From positions 1 to 9,903 of the forward strand of contig WRFC01000020.1 of assembly GCA_009779015.1 (NCBI GenBank): 9,903 nucleotides of DNA, read 5' to 3'. Both the position numbers and the translations under genes were made by a program. The first letter of the stretch is position 1. The number at the start of each line of letters is the position of its first letter. The notes under the pieces were generated by a model. The model ran no database searches. It saw only the letters and a program-made list of their open reading frames with translations, and was not told the origin of the DNA. This document shows positions 1-6,286 of this stretch, in pieces. The stretch is from Coriobacteriia bacterium (GTDB lineage: Bacteria > Actinomycetota > Coriobacteriia > Coriobacteriales > UBA8131).

Positions 1-629
1 CCGGTCGGGGTGTCGATCTCTTTTTGGTATTCGCGCATCTCTTGGTCGGCCTCGATCTTGGACTTATAGAGATCAAAGCAGCCATAGTCGTCAAATGGCG
101 CCATCTTGATATAGATATGCGGCTCATCGAGCTGCAGCGGGTGCAGGCTCTCGTAGATCATCTTGGCGTTGTCTAGGCCGTATTTCTCGACCATCTCGTC
201 AAACGGCATATCGGTGCCCAGAGAGTTGGGGGCGTCTGTCCGGCGGCAGATCTCGTCGTCGCGCTCAATATAGCCATGCGAGCTCCAGGCCGCGCTGAGG
301 TGCCCCCTGAACCTTTCTAAGAAGGCGTCGACCGAGCCCATGAAGATCGTGCAGCAGTCGTGGGCACGGGGTATGACGATCTTGTAGCGGCTGGACTTCA
401 AACCCTCTGTGCTGTTGCCGCAGAGCCCAAACCCCATGATGATGGCGTCGTACTCTTCGGTGTCTTGATCGACCGTGTCGATGATCGCCTGGAGGTTGGC
501 TTGGAGCTTCTCGGGCTCGACGTGTTGGTTGAGCGGCACGAACTGCAGATCGACGATGTTCTTAGAATTTGCTACGACTTGGCAGGCCATCCTGGTCAAG
601 ACACTACAGCAGATAAACTTCAGCCTCAT
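1..629 (-). CDS. DUF1638 family protein (3' end beyond window)
   Basis: Partial gene; 209 residues are visible and the C-terminus runs off the left edge. I chose the ATG at 629 because a good Shine-Dalgarno (AGAGGT, 641-636) sits 6 bases upstream; a later ATG at 590 lacks one. The N-terminus MRLKFICCSVLTR and two blocks, GFGLCGNSTEGL (about residues 66-77) and IVIPRAHDC (84-92), match the DUF1638 pattern as I remember it. The conserved Cys and His residues in these blocks could bind metal or a cofactor (inference). No signal peptide or membrane segment is visible. The biochemical role is not known to me. From general knowledge, members sit beside corrinoid proteins and MttB/MtmB-type methyltransferases, which fits a Pyl locus. 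It follows the AraC-family gene after 77 bases and may be its target or operon partner. Confidence 0.75.
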   Translation of the reverse strand, partial: MRLKFICCSVLTRMACQVVANSKNIVDLQFVPLNQHVEPEKLQANLQAIIDTVDQDTEEYDAIIMGFGLCGNSTEGLKSSRYKIVIPRAHDCCTIFMGSVDAFLERFRGHLSAAWSSHGYIERDDEICRRTDAPNSLGTDMPFDEMVEKYGLDNAKMIYESLHPLQLDEPHIYIKMAPFDDYGCFDLYKSKIEADQEMREYQKEIDTPT

Positions 630-706
630 CCGACTACCTCTTTTCTAATCAGAAGAATTTACGCACCCTGTGGGCGTAGGCCGCCCTCGAACTACCGACC
701 CGCCAC

Positions 707-1630
707 TCAATGATGCGAGAAGCTCATCAGCATGCGGTAGTCGGGCAGGTTGATCTTGCGGTATTGGCCGGGCGTTACGCCCTCGATCATCTTAAAGACC
801 CGCGTAAAGTAGCTCTGGTCAAAAAACCCGACCTCACAGCTGATGGCCGAGATGCTCTTGGACGGGTCGAGCAAGAGGTGCCGGGCCTTGATGATGCGCA
901 ACCGGTTGATATACTCGCGAAAGCTACAGCCCGTATACTGGCGGAACAGCCGGCTCAGATAGGTCGGGTGGACGGACGCCGAGCGCGCCACGTCGTTTAG
1001 CGAGATGTTGTTTAGATAGTTCTCCGAGATATAACTGACGGCCGCCTTCACGACGTTCGGGTAGTCACTGATGCTGATGTCCACCCCTTCGAGCTTGTCG
1101 ACTGAGATGTCTTGGATGCCGGTGCCCAGTGTGTCTTTGTTCACAAGCATCGAGATGATCTGGACAAGTGCCTCGACAAAGTGCATATCTTGTTGCTGGA
1201 GCGTTGAGAGGGCGCTGCGCAAAGACTTGATGTCCTCATAAGTCATATCTGGTTTAAAGCTCCGATGGACTCGGAGGATCTCGTTGGGGTCTTCGGTCAA
1301 GATCGGCCCGACCACGATGGTCGCGATATATTTGTCAGCGCTGCGCACGGGCACAACGATGTTTGAGATGCCATAAAAGCAAGTGACGGCCTGGCAGATG
1401 TCTTCTTCGCGGTCCTTTTTACGGCGCATGCCCTGCGAACTGATATAGGCCTCGCCCTCGTTGAACATGCCCAGGCCCGTAAAGCCATAGCTATCAGGGT
1501 TTTCTTCGGGAATTGCGTAGGCCTGGTTGCCAATCGAATCAAAAACGACACTGTGCAGGTTCATCGTCGCATAGATCAACTGACTGACCATACAGACCTG
1601 ACTCAAGGCTTCTAAGTATTTTAAAGACAT
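707..1630 (-). CDS. AraC-family transcriptional regulator with PocR-like sensory domain
   Basis: 307 residues. The ATG at 1630 is preceded by a strong Shine-Dalgarno (AAAGGAG) 9 bases away. The C-terminal hundred residues (about 192-292) form a typical double helix-turn-helix AraC domain: ISLNDVARSASVHPTYLSRL is the first HTH, and the second carries ISCEVGFFDQSYFTRVFK followed by GVTPGQYRK. Residues 1 to about 170 form a sensory domain with CFYGISNIVVPVRS and IVVGPILTEDP. This resembles PocR/PocR-like ligand-binding domains, which are known in regulators of corrinoid-dependent propanediol and methyl-transfer pathways; the domain call is by eye. It lies downstream of pylSn across a 109-base gap and upstream of the DUF1638 gene. 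It probably senses a small metabolite or corrinoid-related signal and controls neighbouring methylotrophy or pyl genes (inference). Stop is TGA. Confidence 0.85.
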   Translation of the reverse strand: MSLKYLEALSQVCMVSQLIYATMNLHSVVFDSIGNQAYAIPEENPDSYGFTGLGMFNEGEAYISSQGMRRKKDREEDICQAVTCFYGISNIVVPVRSADKYIATIVVGPILTEDPNEILRVHRSFKPDMTYEDIKSLRSALSTLQQQDMHFVEALVQIISMLVNKDTLGTGIQDISVDKLEGVDISISDYPNVVKAAVSYISENYLNNISLNDVARSASVHPTYLSRLFRQYTGCSFREYINRLRIIKARHLLLDPSKSISAISCEVGFFDQSYFTRVFKMIEGVTPGQYRKINLPDYRMLMSFSHH

Positions 1631-1739
1631 ATAGAGCCGCTCCTTTCAAAAACCAAGATTTTCATCAGCTCTTTTAGCCCCTTAAACTTCGCTCTATCTC
1701 TAGATGCCCCAAACGCTTTGCAAACCTGTAGCAGAACAC
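1631..1739 (-). other. Intergenic gap between pylSn and the AraC-family gene
   Basis: 109 bases. Apart from the AraC-gene Shine-Dalgarno (AAAGGAG, about 1640-1646) I see no convincing terminator hairpin with a T-tract and no clear sigma-70 promoter. A TTGCAA hexamer exists on the minus strand, but the matching -10 is poor. Whether the regulator is co-transcribed with pyl or has its own promoter cannot be decided by eye. Confidence 0.4.
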
Positions 1740-2033
1740 TCATCGCTTGTTGTACTTCTCAATCTTCCAGTCCGGAATAGCACATTTCTTGCAAACGCCC
1801 TTGTAGCAGCGGTTCTTCAACTGCCGATGCACCCGGCCGTTCTTGCTGTCCCTGATCTTAAAGGTCTCGCCGCAGTGGGTCGATACGATGATCGAGTCGC
1901 CGCTGGCTTTGACCTCTCTAACCCCATGCAGAAGCCCCGACCGTGACGGCCAGAGCTTGATCTTGTCGACGCTCGTTAAGAGGCCGGCGTGCTTGGCCCA
2001 GTATTTTGCCTGCACCTTGCTATAGGCCGCCAT
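1740..2033 (-). CDS. pylSn: Pyrrolysyl-tRNA synthetase N-terminal tRNA-binding protein PylSn
   Basis: 97 residues. In split bacterial systems PylSn is the separate N-terminal domain of pyrrolysyl-tRNA synthetase; it clamps the small tRNA-Pyl and is needed for efficient charging with PylSc. The match to the archaeal PylRS N-domain is clear: KLWPSRSGLLHGV (residues 26-38) corresponds to GLWMSRTGTLHKI of Methanosarcina. The zinc-site residues are all present as H36, C54 and the CxxC pair C81/C84. Basic stretches (KNGRVHRQLKNR, 64-75) fit tRNA binding. The start is the ATG at 2033-2031, with GAGGTG as Shine-Dalgarno 7 bases upstream. The reading frame stays open further upstream, but that part is only a shadow of pylD. 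The gene overlaps the 3' end of pylD by 14 bases, implying coupled translation. Stop is TGA, not TAG. About 25 extra N-terminal residues precede the conserved core. Confidence 0.93.
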   Translation of the reverse strand: MAAYSKVQAKYWAKHAGLLTSVDKIKLWPSRSGLLHGVREVKASGDSIIVSTHCGETFKIRDSKNGRVHRQLKNRCYKGVCKKCAIPDWKIEKYNKR

Positions 2034-2826
2034 TGTGCGCCACCTCGCAAAACATCGACATGACCCCGGTCTCGAGCTCGTCGTGGATAACCAGCCCGGC
2101 TTTTTGGACGGCCGCCTCGGTAATGCCAAAGGGGATGCCCGGGGCCGATATCGTGCCGCCCGCGCAAACCTGGGGGGCATCGATAAAGGTCGGGCAAGTC
2201 GTGGCATCGATAATGTACTTCCAGGCCTGGCCCTGCCAATCCCTGGCCAAGAGCGCCGATTCCATATCAAAGGGCGTGGATTCTTTGAGGTCGTACCAAC
2301 GGATCGGGACATGCCTGTCTCTAAAAAAGTGGTAGGCGCCCGACCCCACCTTGCCCGCTCCCAAAATCAGCACCTCGGAGTCAAGCGCCTGCTGCGCGCT
2401 GAGGTAGAGGAGGGCGGCAAAGCCGCGACCGGTCGCAAAGCCGTTGTCCGAGGTCGCCCCGGTGCGCAGGTTGCGAAAAAGGCAAACGTTGTCGTCTGCC
2501 ATAAAGACCAGGTCTGCATCCCTAACGATCGCCTCGTTCAGCCCAGCCACATCGGTGGTGTCGGTGACATAGGCCTGTACATCGGCAAACTCCCGCAAGA
2601 TCAAGGCCACCGTCTCAGAGAAGTCACCGATCAGGCCTTCTCCCGCTGTAATCGGAACAACCGCGACCGAGGTCTTTTGGCGCACTGCCAGGGGCAGATA
2701 CTCGGTCCCCGAAGCAAAATGGGCAATCTCTAAGAGGCTTTTGCCTGTGACCGCCCGATAGGCCTCTTCAAGCAGCGGCAGACGCTGATTGATAGAATTC
2801 ATGTTCTCTGTTGATAACCTAGTCAC
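2020..2826 (-). CDS. pylD: Pyrrolysine synthase PylD (NAD-dependent dehydrogenase)
   Basis: 268 residues. PylD carries out the last step of pyrrolysine biosynthesis: it oxidises 3-methylornithyl-N6-lysine to a semialdehyde, which cyclises to the pyrroline ring. The N-terminus (LSTENMNSINQRL), SVAVVPITAGEGLIGDFSE (residues 53-71) and FMADDN (108-113) align with Methanosarcina PylD. The Rossmann NAD-binding motif is LGAGKVG (155-161), and SAPGIPFGI lies near the C-terminus. The GTG at 2826 is chosen as start: AGGAG lies 9 bases upstream, and the resulting N-terminus aligns end to end with archaeal PylD. The start overlaps the last 8 bases of pylC. The gene ends in TAG (2022-2020), 14 bases inside pylSn. 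Read-through would continue 33 codons to a second in-frame TAG (1920-1918), then to a TAA. Confidence 0.95.
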   Translation of the reverse strand: MTRLSTENMNSINQRLPLLEEAYRAVTGKSLLEIAHFASGTEYLPLAVRQKTSVAVVPITAGEGLIGDFSETVALILREFADVQAYVTDTTDVAGLNEAIVRDADLVFMADDNVCLFRNLRTGATSDNGFATGRGFAALLYLSAQQALDSEVLILGAGKVGSGAYHFFRDRHVPIRWYDLKESTPFDMESALLARDWQGQAWKYIIDATTCPTFIDAPQVCAGGTISAPGIPFGITEAAVQKAGLVIHDELETGVMSMFCEVAHNGGL

Positions 2827-4084
2827 CTACGGCCACTCCTACTGTCAATTCGGATGTTTTCTGATGTCTCTTTCGGCCACGCAGGTCGTTGCTCAGCCCT
2901 GTGATGATCTTCTCCATTTTGTTTTTCGTTTGATCATAGGAACTGCCCACAGCTATGAGAGTAGCATAGCTCGGATCACGGCCTCTATCGTCGCTGACCA
3001 GGGCGCTGTCTGCGCCAAAGAAACCATCTTGCGGGGTCAACGGAGTTGATTTGGATAATTGGCCTTCGCCAATCAGCTGAACGGCCACATTTTTCGTCAT
3101 AACCGTCTTGACATGCTGGAGAATTGCATGGCGGCATTTGCTGTCCCAGCCTGCTTTGAGCTCAGCGTGCCCGCCCCCAGGCTGGCTGTTGGCCGCGTCT
3201 TGGGTGGCCGAGGTGGCGGCCGCGCCGATAAAGCACTTGGCCGTCTCGACGACAAAGTTCAGGCCGCTGGCATGGTAGACCGCGATGGGCGTCTGGCTTG
3301 GCATGCGCGCATCGATCTCGAGCACATAGAGCTCAGAGTCATGCCAGACGAACTCGATATCAAAGATGCCGCGCATCTTCAGGGCTTGCCCGATCGTGGC
3401 GGCGATGGCCTTGATCTCGTCCTGGCAGGCCGGCGGGGCTTCGGCCGGCGCGACGATTTGATGGCAGTCATAATCGGCGTCGATCACAACCTCGGTGACC
3501 ATGTAGGGAGTGACCTGCCCGTAGTCACAGATGACCTCGATCGAGTAGATCGGGCCGCTCAGAAAGACCTGGCCAAAAACACCCTCGTCGGGGTGAGCGC
3601 GCAGATAGTCGCGGGCTTGTGCCAGCCCCGCAAAGCGATGCAGCCCCTTGCTCCCGCTTTTGCAGTCGGGCTTGATGATGTAGCCCTCTGCGGCCTCTGG
3701 GGCGTTGTCAGAGTCAGCTGAGAGGCCTTTGAGCAGGTCTGGGATCTTGACGCCCAGGCCGAGGAGGAATTGGTTGGTCCGCACCTTAGAGCGCGAAAGC
3801 CGATAGGCGGCCTCGTCAAAGACCATCGGCGTGCCGGCTTGCGCGGCCAGCTTTTGCGAGAAAAGCAGGGTCTGAAGGTCTTCGAGGGCAGGAAAAACCA
3901 GGTCGTATTTGGTATAGAAGGCGGCATCGACCGTTAACAGGTCTCTGCAGATAAAGTGGTCACAGAGCTTGGCAGCCAAGACGTGGTCGGCTTTATCGGC
4001 TACCGTGACCTCCCACCCGGCGGCTTTGGCCAGATAAGTGATCTCGGTGCCTTGCAGCTGCCCGCCTAAGACTAAAAGCTTCAT
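2819..4084 (-). CDS. pylC: 3-methylornithine--L-lysine ligase PylC (ATP-grasp)
   Basis: 421 residues. PylC joins 3-methyl-D-ornithine to the epsilon-amino group of lysine using ATP, the second step of pyrrolysine synthesis. The N-terminal dinucleotide-fold-like motif GGQLQG (7-12) matches GGKLQG of archaeal PylC. The ATP-grasp nucleotide-binding segment is YIIKPDCKSGSKG (135-147). DCHQIVAP (206-213) matches the substrate-contact region, and VLEIDARMPSQTPIAVYHAS (254-273) holds the metal-binding acidic residues. It is longer than Methanosarcina PylC (about 363 residues), with an insertion near 285-315 (AAATSATQDAANSQPGGGHA) and a basic C-terminal tail after about residue 398. The ATG at 4084 lies 8 bases after the pylB TAG, and the only AGG-type ribosome-binding sequence overlaps that TAG. 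Stop is TAG (2821-2819); read-through would add Pyl plus 16 residues up to a TGA. Confidence 0.95.
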   Translation of the reverse strand: MKLLVLGGQLQGTEITYLAKAAGWEVTVADKADHVLAAKLCDHFICRDLLTVDAAFYTKYDLVFPALEDLQTLLFSQKLAAQAGTPMVFDEAAYRLSRSKVRTNQFLLGLGVKIPDLLKGLSADSDNAPEAAEGYIIKPDCKSGSKGLHRFAGLAQARDYLRAHPDEGVFGQVFLSGPIYSIEVICDYGQVTPYMVTEVVIDADYDCHQIVAPAEAPPACQDEIKAIAATIGQALKMRGIFDIEFVWHDSELYVLEIDARMPSQTPIAVYHASGLNFVVETAKCFIGAAATSATQDAANSQPGGGHAELKAGWDSKCRHAILQHVKTVMTKNVAVQLIGEGQLSKSTPLTPQDGFFGADSALVSDDRGRDPSYATLIAVGSSYDQTKNKMEKIITGLSNDLRGRKRHQKTSELTVGVAVGD

Positions 4085-4092
4085 CAGGATGC

Positions 4093-5151
4093 CTATTCGG
4101 CCGCTACGTAGGTCGGAAAGAGCTCTTGGGCCGACGTCCGCCCAAAATAGACATGCTCTTCTAAGGCGGCCTCGATGTAGGCCTCATAACAGGACTGCGA
4201 GGCCAGCTTTAACCCCATTCTCTCGAGGATCGGCCTGACCTGGGGCAGGCTGCGCCCGCCGTCATCGATGTCGCTGCGGCTGGCTACACCGACCAGGCCC
4301 GATTCGGGCGGGATCAAAGAGGTGATGACGTTGGCCCCGGCGTTCAAACGGTCCTCTAGCCCTTTGGGGCCTTCGACATCCAGCGATGCCGGTATCAGTT
4401 TGCTGGGGTAGAGCAGGCGCATCGCCGCAATCATCAAGAGCTCGCGCTCGTTGCTTTGCGGCTCTAGCGATTCCATCGGCGTGCCTTTTTGGGGCACAAA
4501 GGTCATGACCCGGACTTGCGAAGGCTGCGTCTTGCCCATTTGGAGGATCGATTCGACGGCATCGGCCACGCCATCGCCCCAACCGGTCAAGATGCCCTCT
4601 TCGACGAGCAGGCCGATTCTAATGGCCTCTTCTTTGAGTTTGATGCGGGCGTCAAAGTCTTGGTTGACGCGCAGCCGCTCGTAAAACGACTTGACAAAAG
4701 TCTCTTGATAGAGGGCGAACCAAACTGCGCCGGCCTGCTTGAAGAGCCGTAGGCTCTCTGGTGCCACGACACCTGGCGAGATCATGATCGGCAGCTCGGT
4801 AGCGCTCCGCACCTTTGCAATCAGATCGGCAAACCGCTCAGGCTGGAATTTATAGTAGGGGTCTTCTCCCATTGTCAGGTCTATCAGATGAACGCCCGAC
4901 TCGGCCAGGAGTTTGGCGTCTTCAACGACTTGCTCGGCACTGTTGCGATAACGCACGGCGTCTTTGTTGTCGCTGCGATAGTGGCAAAAGCTGCAGCGGT
5001 TGAGACAGTAGGTCGAGAAATAATTGAAGCCGTAGGCAAACACCTCGTTGCCAAAATGCTCGGCTCTGACCTGTCTGGCCTTTGCAAAGATGTCTTCTTT
5101 GTCTACACTTTGGTCCAGTATCGAGTAAATGCTTTCGAGGCTCGCGTCCAT
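4093..5151 (-). CDS. pylB: 3-methylornithine synthase PylB (radical SAM lysine mutase)
   Basis: 352 residues from the ATG at 5151. PylB is the radical SAM enzyme that rearranges L-lysine to (3R)-3-methyl-D-ornithine, the first step of pyrrolysine synthesis. The [4Fe-4S]/SAM motif is YCLNRCSFC (Cys 49, 53 and 56 on this start). DLTMGEDPYYK, IMISPGVVAPES, LALYQET-like FALYQET, GILTGWGDG, VRVMTFVPQKGTPMESL and LIPASLDVEG all line up with Methanosarcina PylB. A GTG at 5160 would add three residues. I prefer the ATG at 5151 because GGAG lies 8 bases upstream of it, whereas the GTG has no spaced ribosome-binding site. It starts 34 bases after pylSc ends. Stop is TAG (4095-4093); read-through adds Pyl-Ala-Ser and meets a TGA that shares a base with the pylC ATG. 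Confidence 0.95.
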   Translation of the reverse strand: MDASLESIYSILDQSVDKEDIFAKARQVRAEHFGNEVFAYGFNYFSTYCLNRCSFCHYRSDNKDAVRYRNSAEQVVEDAKLLAESGVHLIDLTMGEDPYYKFQPERFADLIAKVRSATELPIMISPGVVAPESLRLFKQAGAVWFALYQETFVKSFYERLRVNQDFDARIKLKEEAIRIGLLVEEGILTGWGDGVADAVESILQMGKTQPSQVRVMTFVPQKGTPMESLEPQSNERELLMIAAMRLLYPSKLIPASLDVEGPKGLEDRLNAGANVITSLIPPESGLVGVASRSDIDDGGRSLPQVRPILERMGLKLASQSCYEAYIEAALEEHVYFGRTSAQELFPTYVAAE

Positions 5152-5185
5152 CTTAGTCACTCCATGTTCGTCACTGTTGTCTGCT

Positions 5186-6016
5186 TTACTTTAATTTGAG
5201 GCTTACGCCGCCCAGATAGCCCAGGCTCCGCGCGGCTTTTTGGATGCTGTCCAGGCCATCTTTGAGCATCACGATGCGCTCGAGGCCAGCGCCGAGCCCG
5301 AGCCAGGTGCCTTCGTAGTCCCAGTTCACGTCTAGCGGATGGGGCCCAAAGGCCCCCGAGGCGAGCTCGATACCGTCAACTACGACGTCGATCGTATCGC
5401 CGTAGACCACTGAGTCTTCTTTTTCGATGCTGTAATTGTCAATGCCGATATGTTGCATGAATTTTTTGGTCAGCTCGGCCATACGCTCGGTCTTCGTCTC
5501 TTCGTCGATGCCCCACTCCACGAAGTTGACCATCGTAAAGTTCTCGAGGTGCTTGTTGCCTTGTGACTCCTTACGAAAACAAGGCCCGATCTCGAAAACA
5601 CCGAGCGGGGCCTTGTAGATGTTCAACATTCTTTTAGAGATGTCATAGAGTGTGGGCGCCAACATCGGGCGCAAACAGGTCTTGTCGTCGAGCCAAAACA
5701 CCTGCTTGTTCAGCGCATGGCTGTCGTCGATTGACATCCGCTCGAGAAAGACCTTTGAGATCATGATCGGCGTGGTTACCTCGACAAAGCCGAGCCCCCG
5801 TAAAAAGGCCGAGATGCTCTCGGCCAGGGCATTGACCGCAGGTGCCTGGCCAGACTCGCGCAGCTTTAAGAGGGCGGCCCGAGCGGCTTCGATCTGATTG
5901 CGCTCGAGCTCTTTAAAGGCCTGCTCACGCTCGTTTTCAGAGGCAAAGTCTTGCTCTGGGTCAAAGCTGCAGCCGATCTCTTTAAGCCTCTGGTCCTGGT
6001 TTTGTGTGAATTGCAT
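5186..6016 (-). CDS. pylSc: Pyrrolysyl-tRNA synthetase catalytic subunit PylSc
   Basis: 276 residues, the size of bacterial stand-alone PylSc (about 288 in Desulfitobacterium hafniense). This class II synthetase domain activates pyrrolysine and charges tRNA-Pyl. Motif 2 is FEIGPCFRKES (141-151), CLRPMLAPTLY (114-124) frames the pocket and ATP site, VVYGDT (203-208) carries the lid tyrosine (Y205, equivalent to Y384 of M. mazei), and motif 3 is GLGAGLERI (240-248). The substrate-reading Asn (N346 of M. mazei) is conserved as N164. The residue matching C348 is Val166; D. hafniense has Thr there. Pocket residues L305/Y306 are kept as L123/Y124. The ATG at 6016 has a purine-rich GGGAG just upstream, rather close. 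It lies 43 bases downstream of pylT, so a shared transcript cut by tRNA processing is likely. Stop is TAA. Confidence 0.96.
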   Translation of the reverse strand: MQFTQNQDQRLKEIGCSFDPEQDFASENEREQAFKELERNQIEAARAALLKLRESGQAPAVNALAESISAFLRGLGFVEVTTPIMISKVFLERMSIDDSHALNKQVFWLDDKTCLRPMLAPTLYDISKRMLNIYKAPLGVFEIGPCFRKESQGNKHLENFTMVNFVEWGIDEETKTERMAELTKKFMQHIGIDNYSIEKEDSVVYGDTIDVVVDGIELASGAFGPHPLDVNWDYEGTWLGLGAGLERIVMLKDGLDSIQKAARSLGYLGGVSLKLK

Positions 6017-6059
6017 AAGCTCCCTGTCCCTAATAAGTCGGCAACGAGTCTGAGGGTTT

Positions 6060-6131
6060 TGGCGGAGAGTCCGGGAGTTGCACCCGGCTGGGCGAATTTA
6101 GAGTCCGCATAATCACTTCGATTCACTCTCC
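6060..6131 (-). tRNA. pylT: tRNA-Pyl (CUA anticodon, amber suppressor)
   Basis: 72 nt including an encoded CCA (6062-6060). Acceptor stem GGAGAGT/ACTCTCC pairs perfectly, with discriminator G. A single base G follows, then a 4-bp D stem AATC/GATT with a 5-nt loop lacking the usual GG, one linker A, the anticodon loop CTCTAAA, a 3-nt variable loop CAG, and a T arm CCGGG/CCCGG with loop TGCAACT, not the canonical TTCPuA. The minimal D loop, short variable loop and single-base linkers are hallmarks of tRNA-Pyl and make it a poor EF/synthetase look-alike for other tRNAs. The known tRNA-Pyl anticodon stem is 6 bp. Here the outermost pair is a T-C mismatch, leaving 5 bp including one G-T wobble. 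Position directly before pylSc confirms the call. Confidence 0.96.
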
Positions 6132-6170
6132 GCGTCGATTGACGAAAAAACCGACGAACGCCTTGGATAG

Positions 6171-6278
6171 GTAGCGGCGCCGGTTGTGGTGCCGGTTGTG
6201 GCGCCGGTTGTGGCGCCGGTGGCAGTGCCGGTGGCAGTGCCGGTTGTGGCGCCGTTAGCGGCGCCGGTGGTGGTGCTA
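6171..6278. repeat. Nine-copy 12-bp GC-rich tandem repeat upstream of pylT
   Basis: Nine consecutive 12-base units start at 6171, 6183, 6195, 6207, 6219, 6231, 6243, 6255 and 6267. The consensus on the plus strand is GTTGTGGCGCCG. Units 3, 4 and 7 are identical, units 5 and 6 are identical (GTGGCAGTGCCG), and the end units are degenerate. Because 12 is a multiple of three and the tract has no stops, both strands read as low-complexity open frames (VVAP-like or TTGA-like). I regard these as not coding: there is no ribosome-binding site and no conserved product. The array lies inside the presumed pyl leader, 40 bases before pylT. Most units contain the palindrome GGCGCC. Confidence 0.93.
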
Positions 6279-6286
6279 AAAGTGAG

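Noticed and set aside
661..677. Imperfect hairpin ACGCACCCTGTGGGCGT between the AraC-family and DUF1638 genes
   Set aside because: Short stem with a bulge and no T-tract on either strand; too weak to call a terminator or operator.
2034..2312. N-terminal extension of the pylSn frame (93 extra codons)
   Set aside because: Arg/Pro/Ser-rich out-of-frame translation of pylD; the PylSn homology and a good Shine-Dalgarno start at 2033.
2035..2733. Long plus-strand open frame of 232 codons opposite pylD
   Set aside because: Antisense shadow of pylD; no ribosome-binding site or family resemblance.
3059..3721. Long plus-strand open frame of 220 codons opposite pylC
   Set aside because: Mirror frame of a GC-rich gene; the opposite strand encodes a clear PylC with intact motifs and the plus frame resembles no family.
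6060..6131. Ordinary nonsense-suppressor or selenocysteine tRNA
   Set aside because: The anticodon is CUA, not UCA; the 3-nt variable loop, 5-nt D loop and linkage to pylSc identify tRNA-Pyl.
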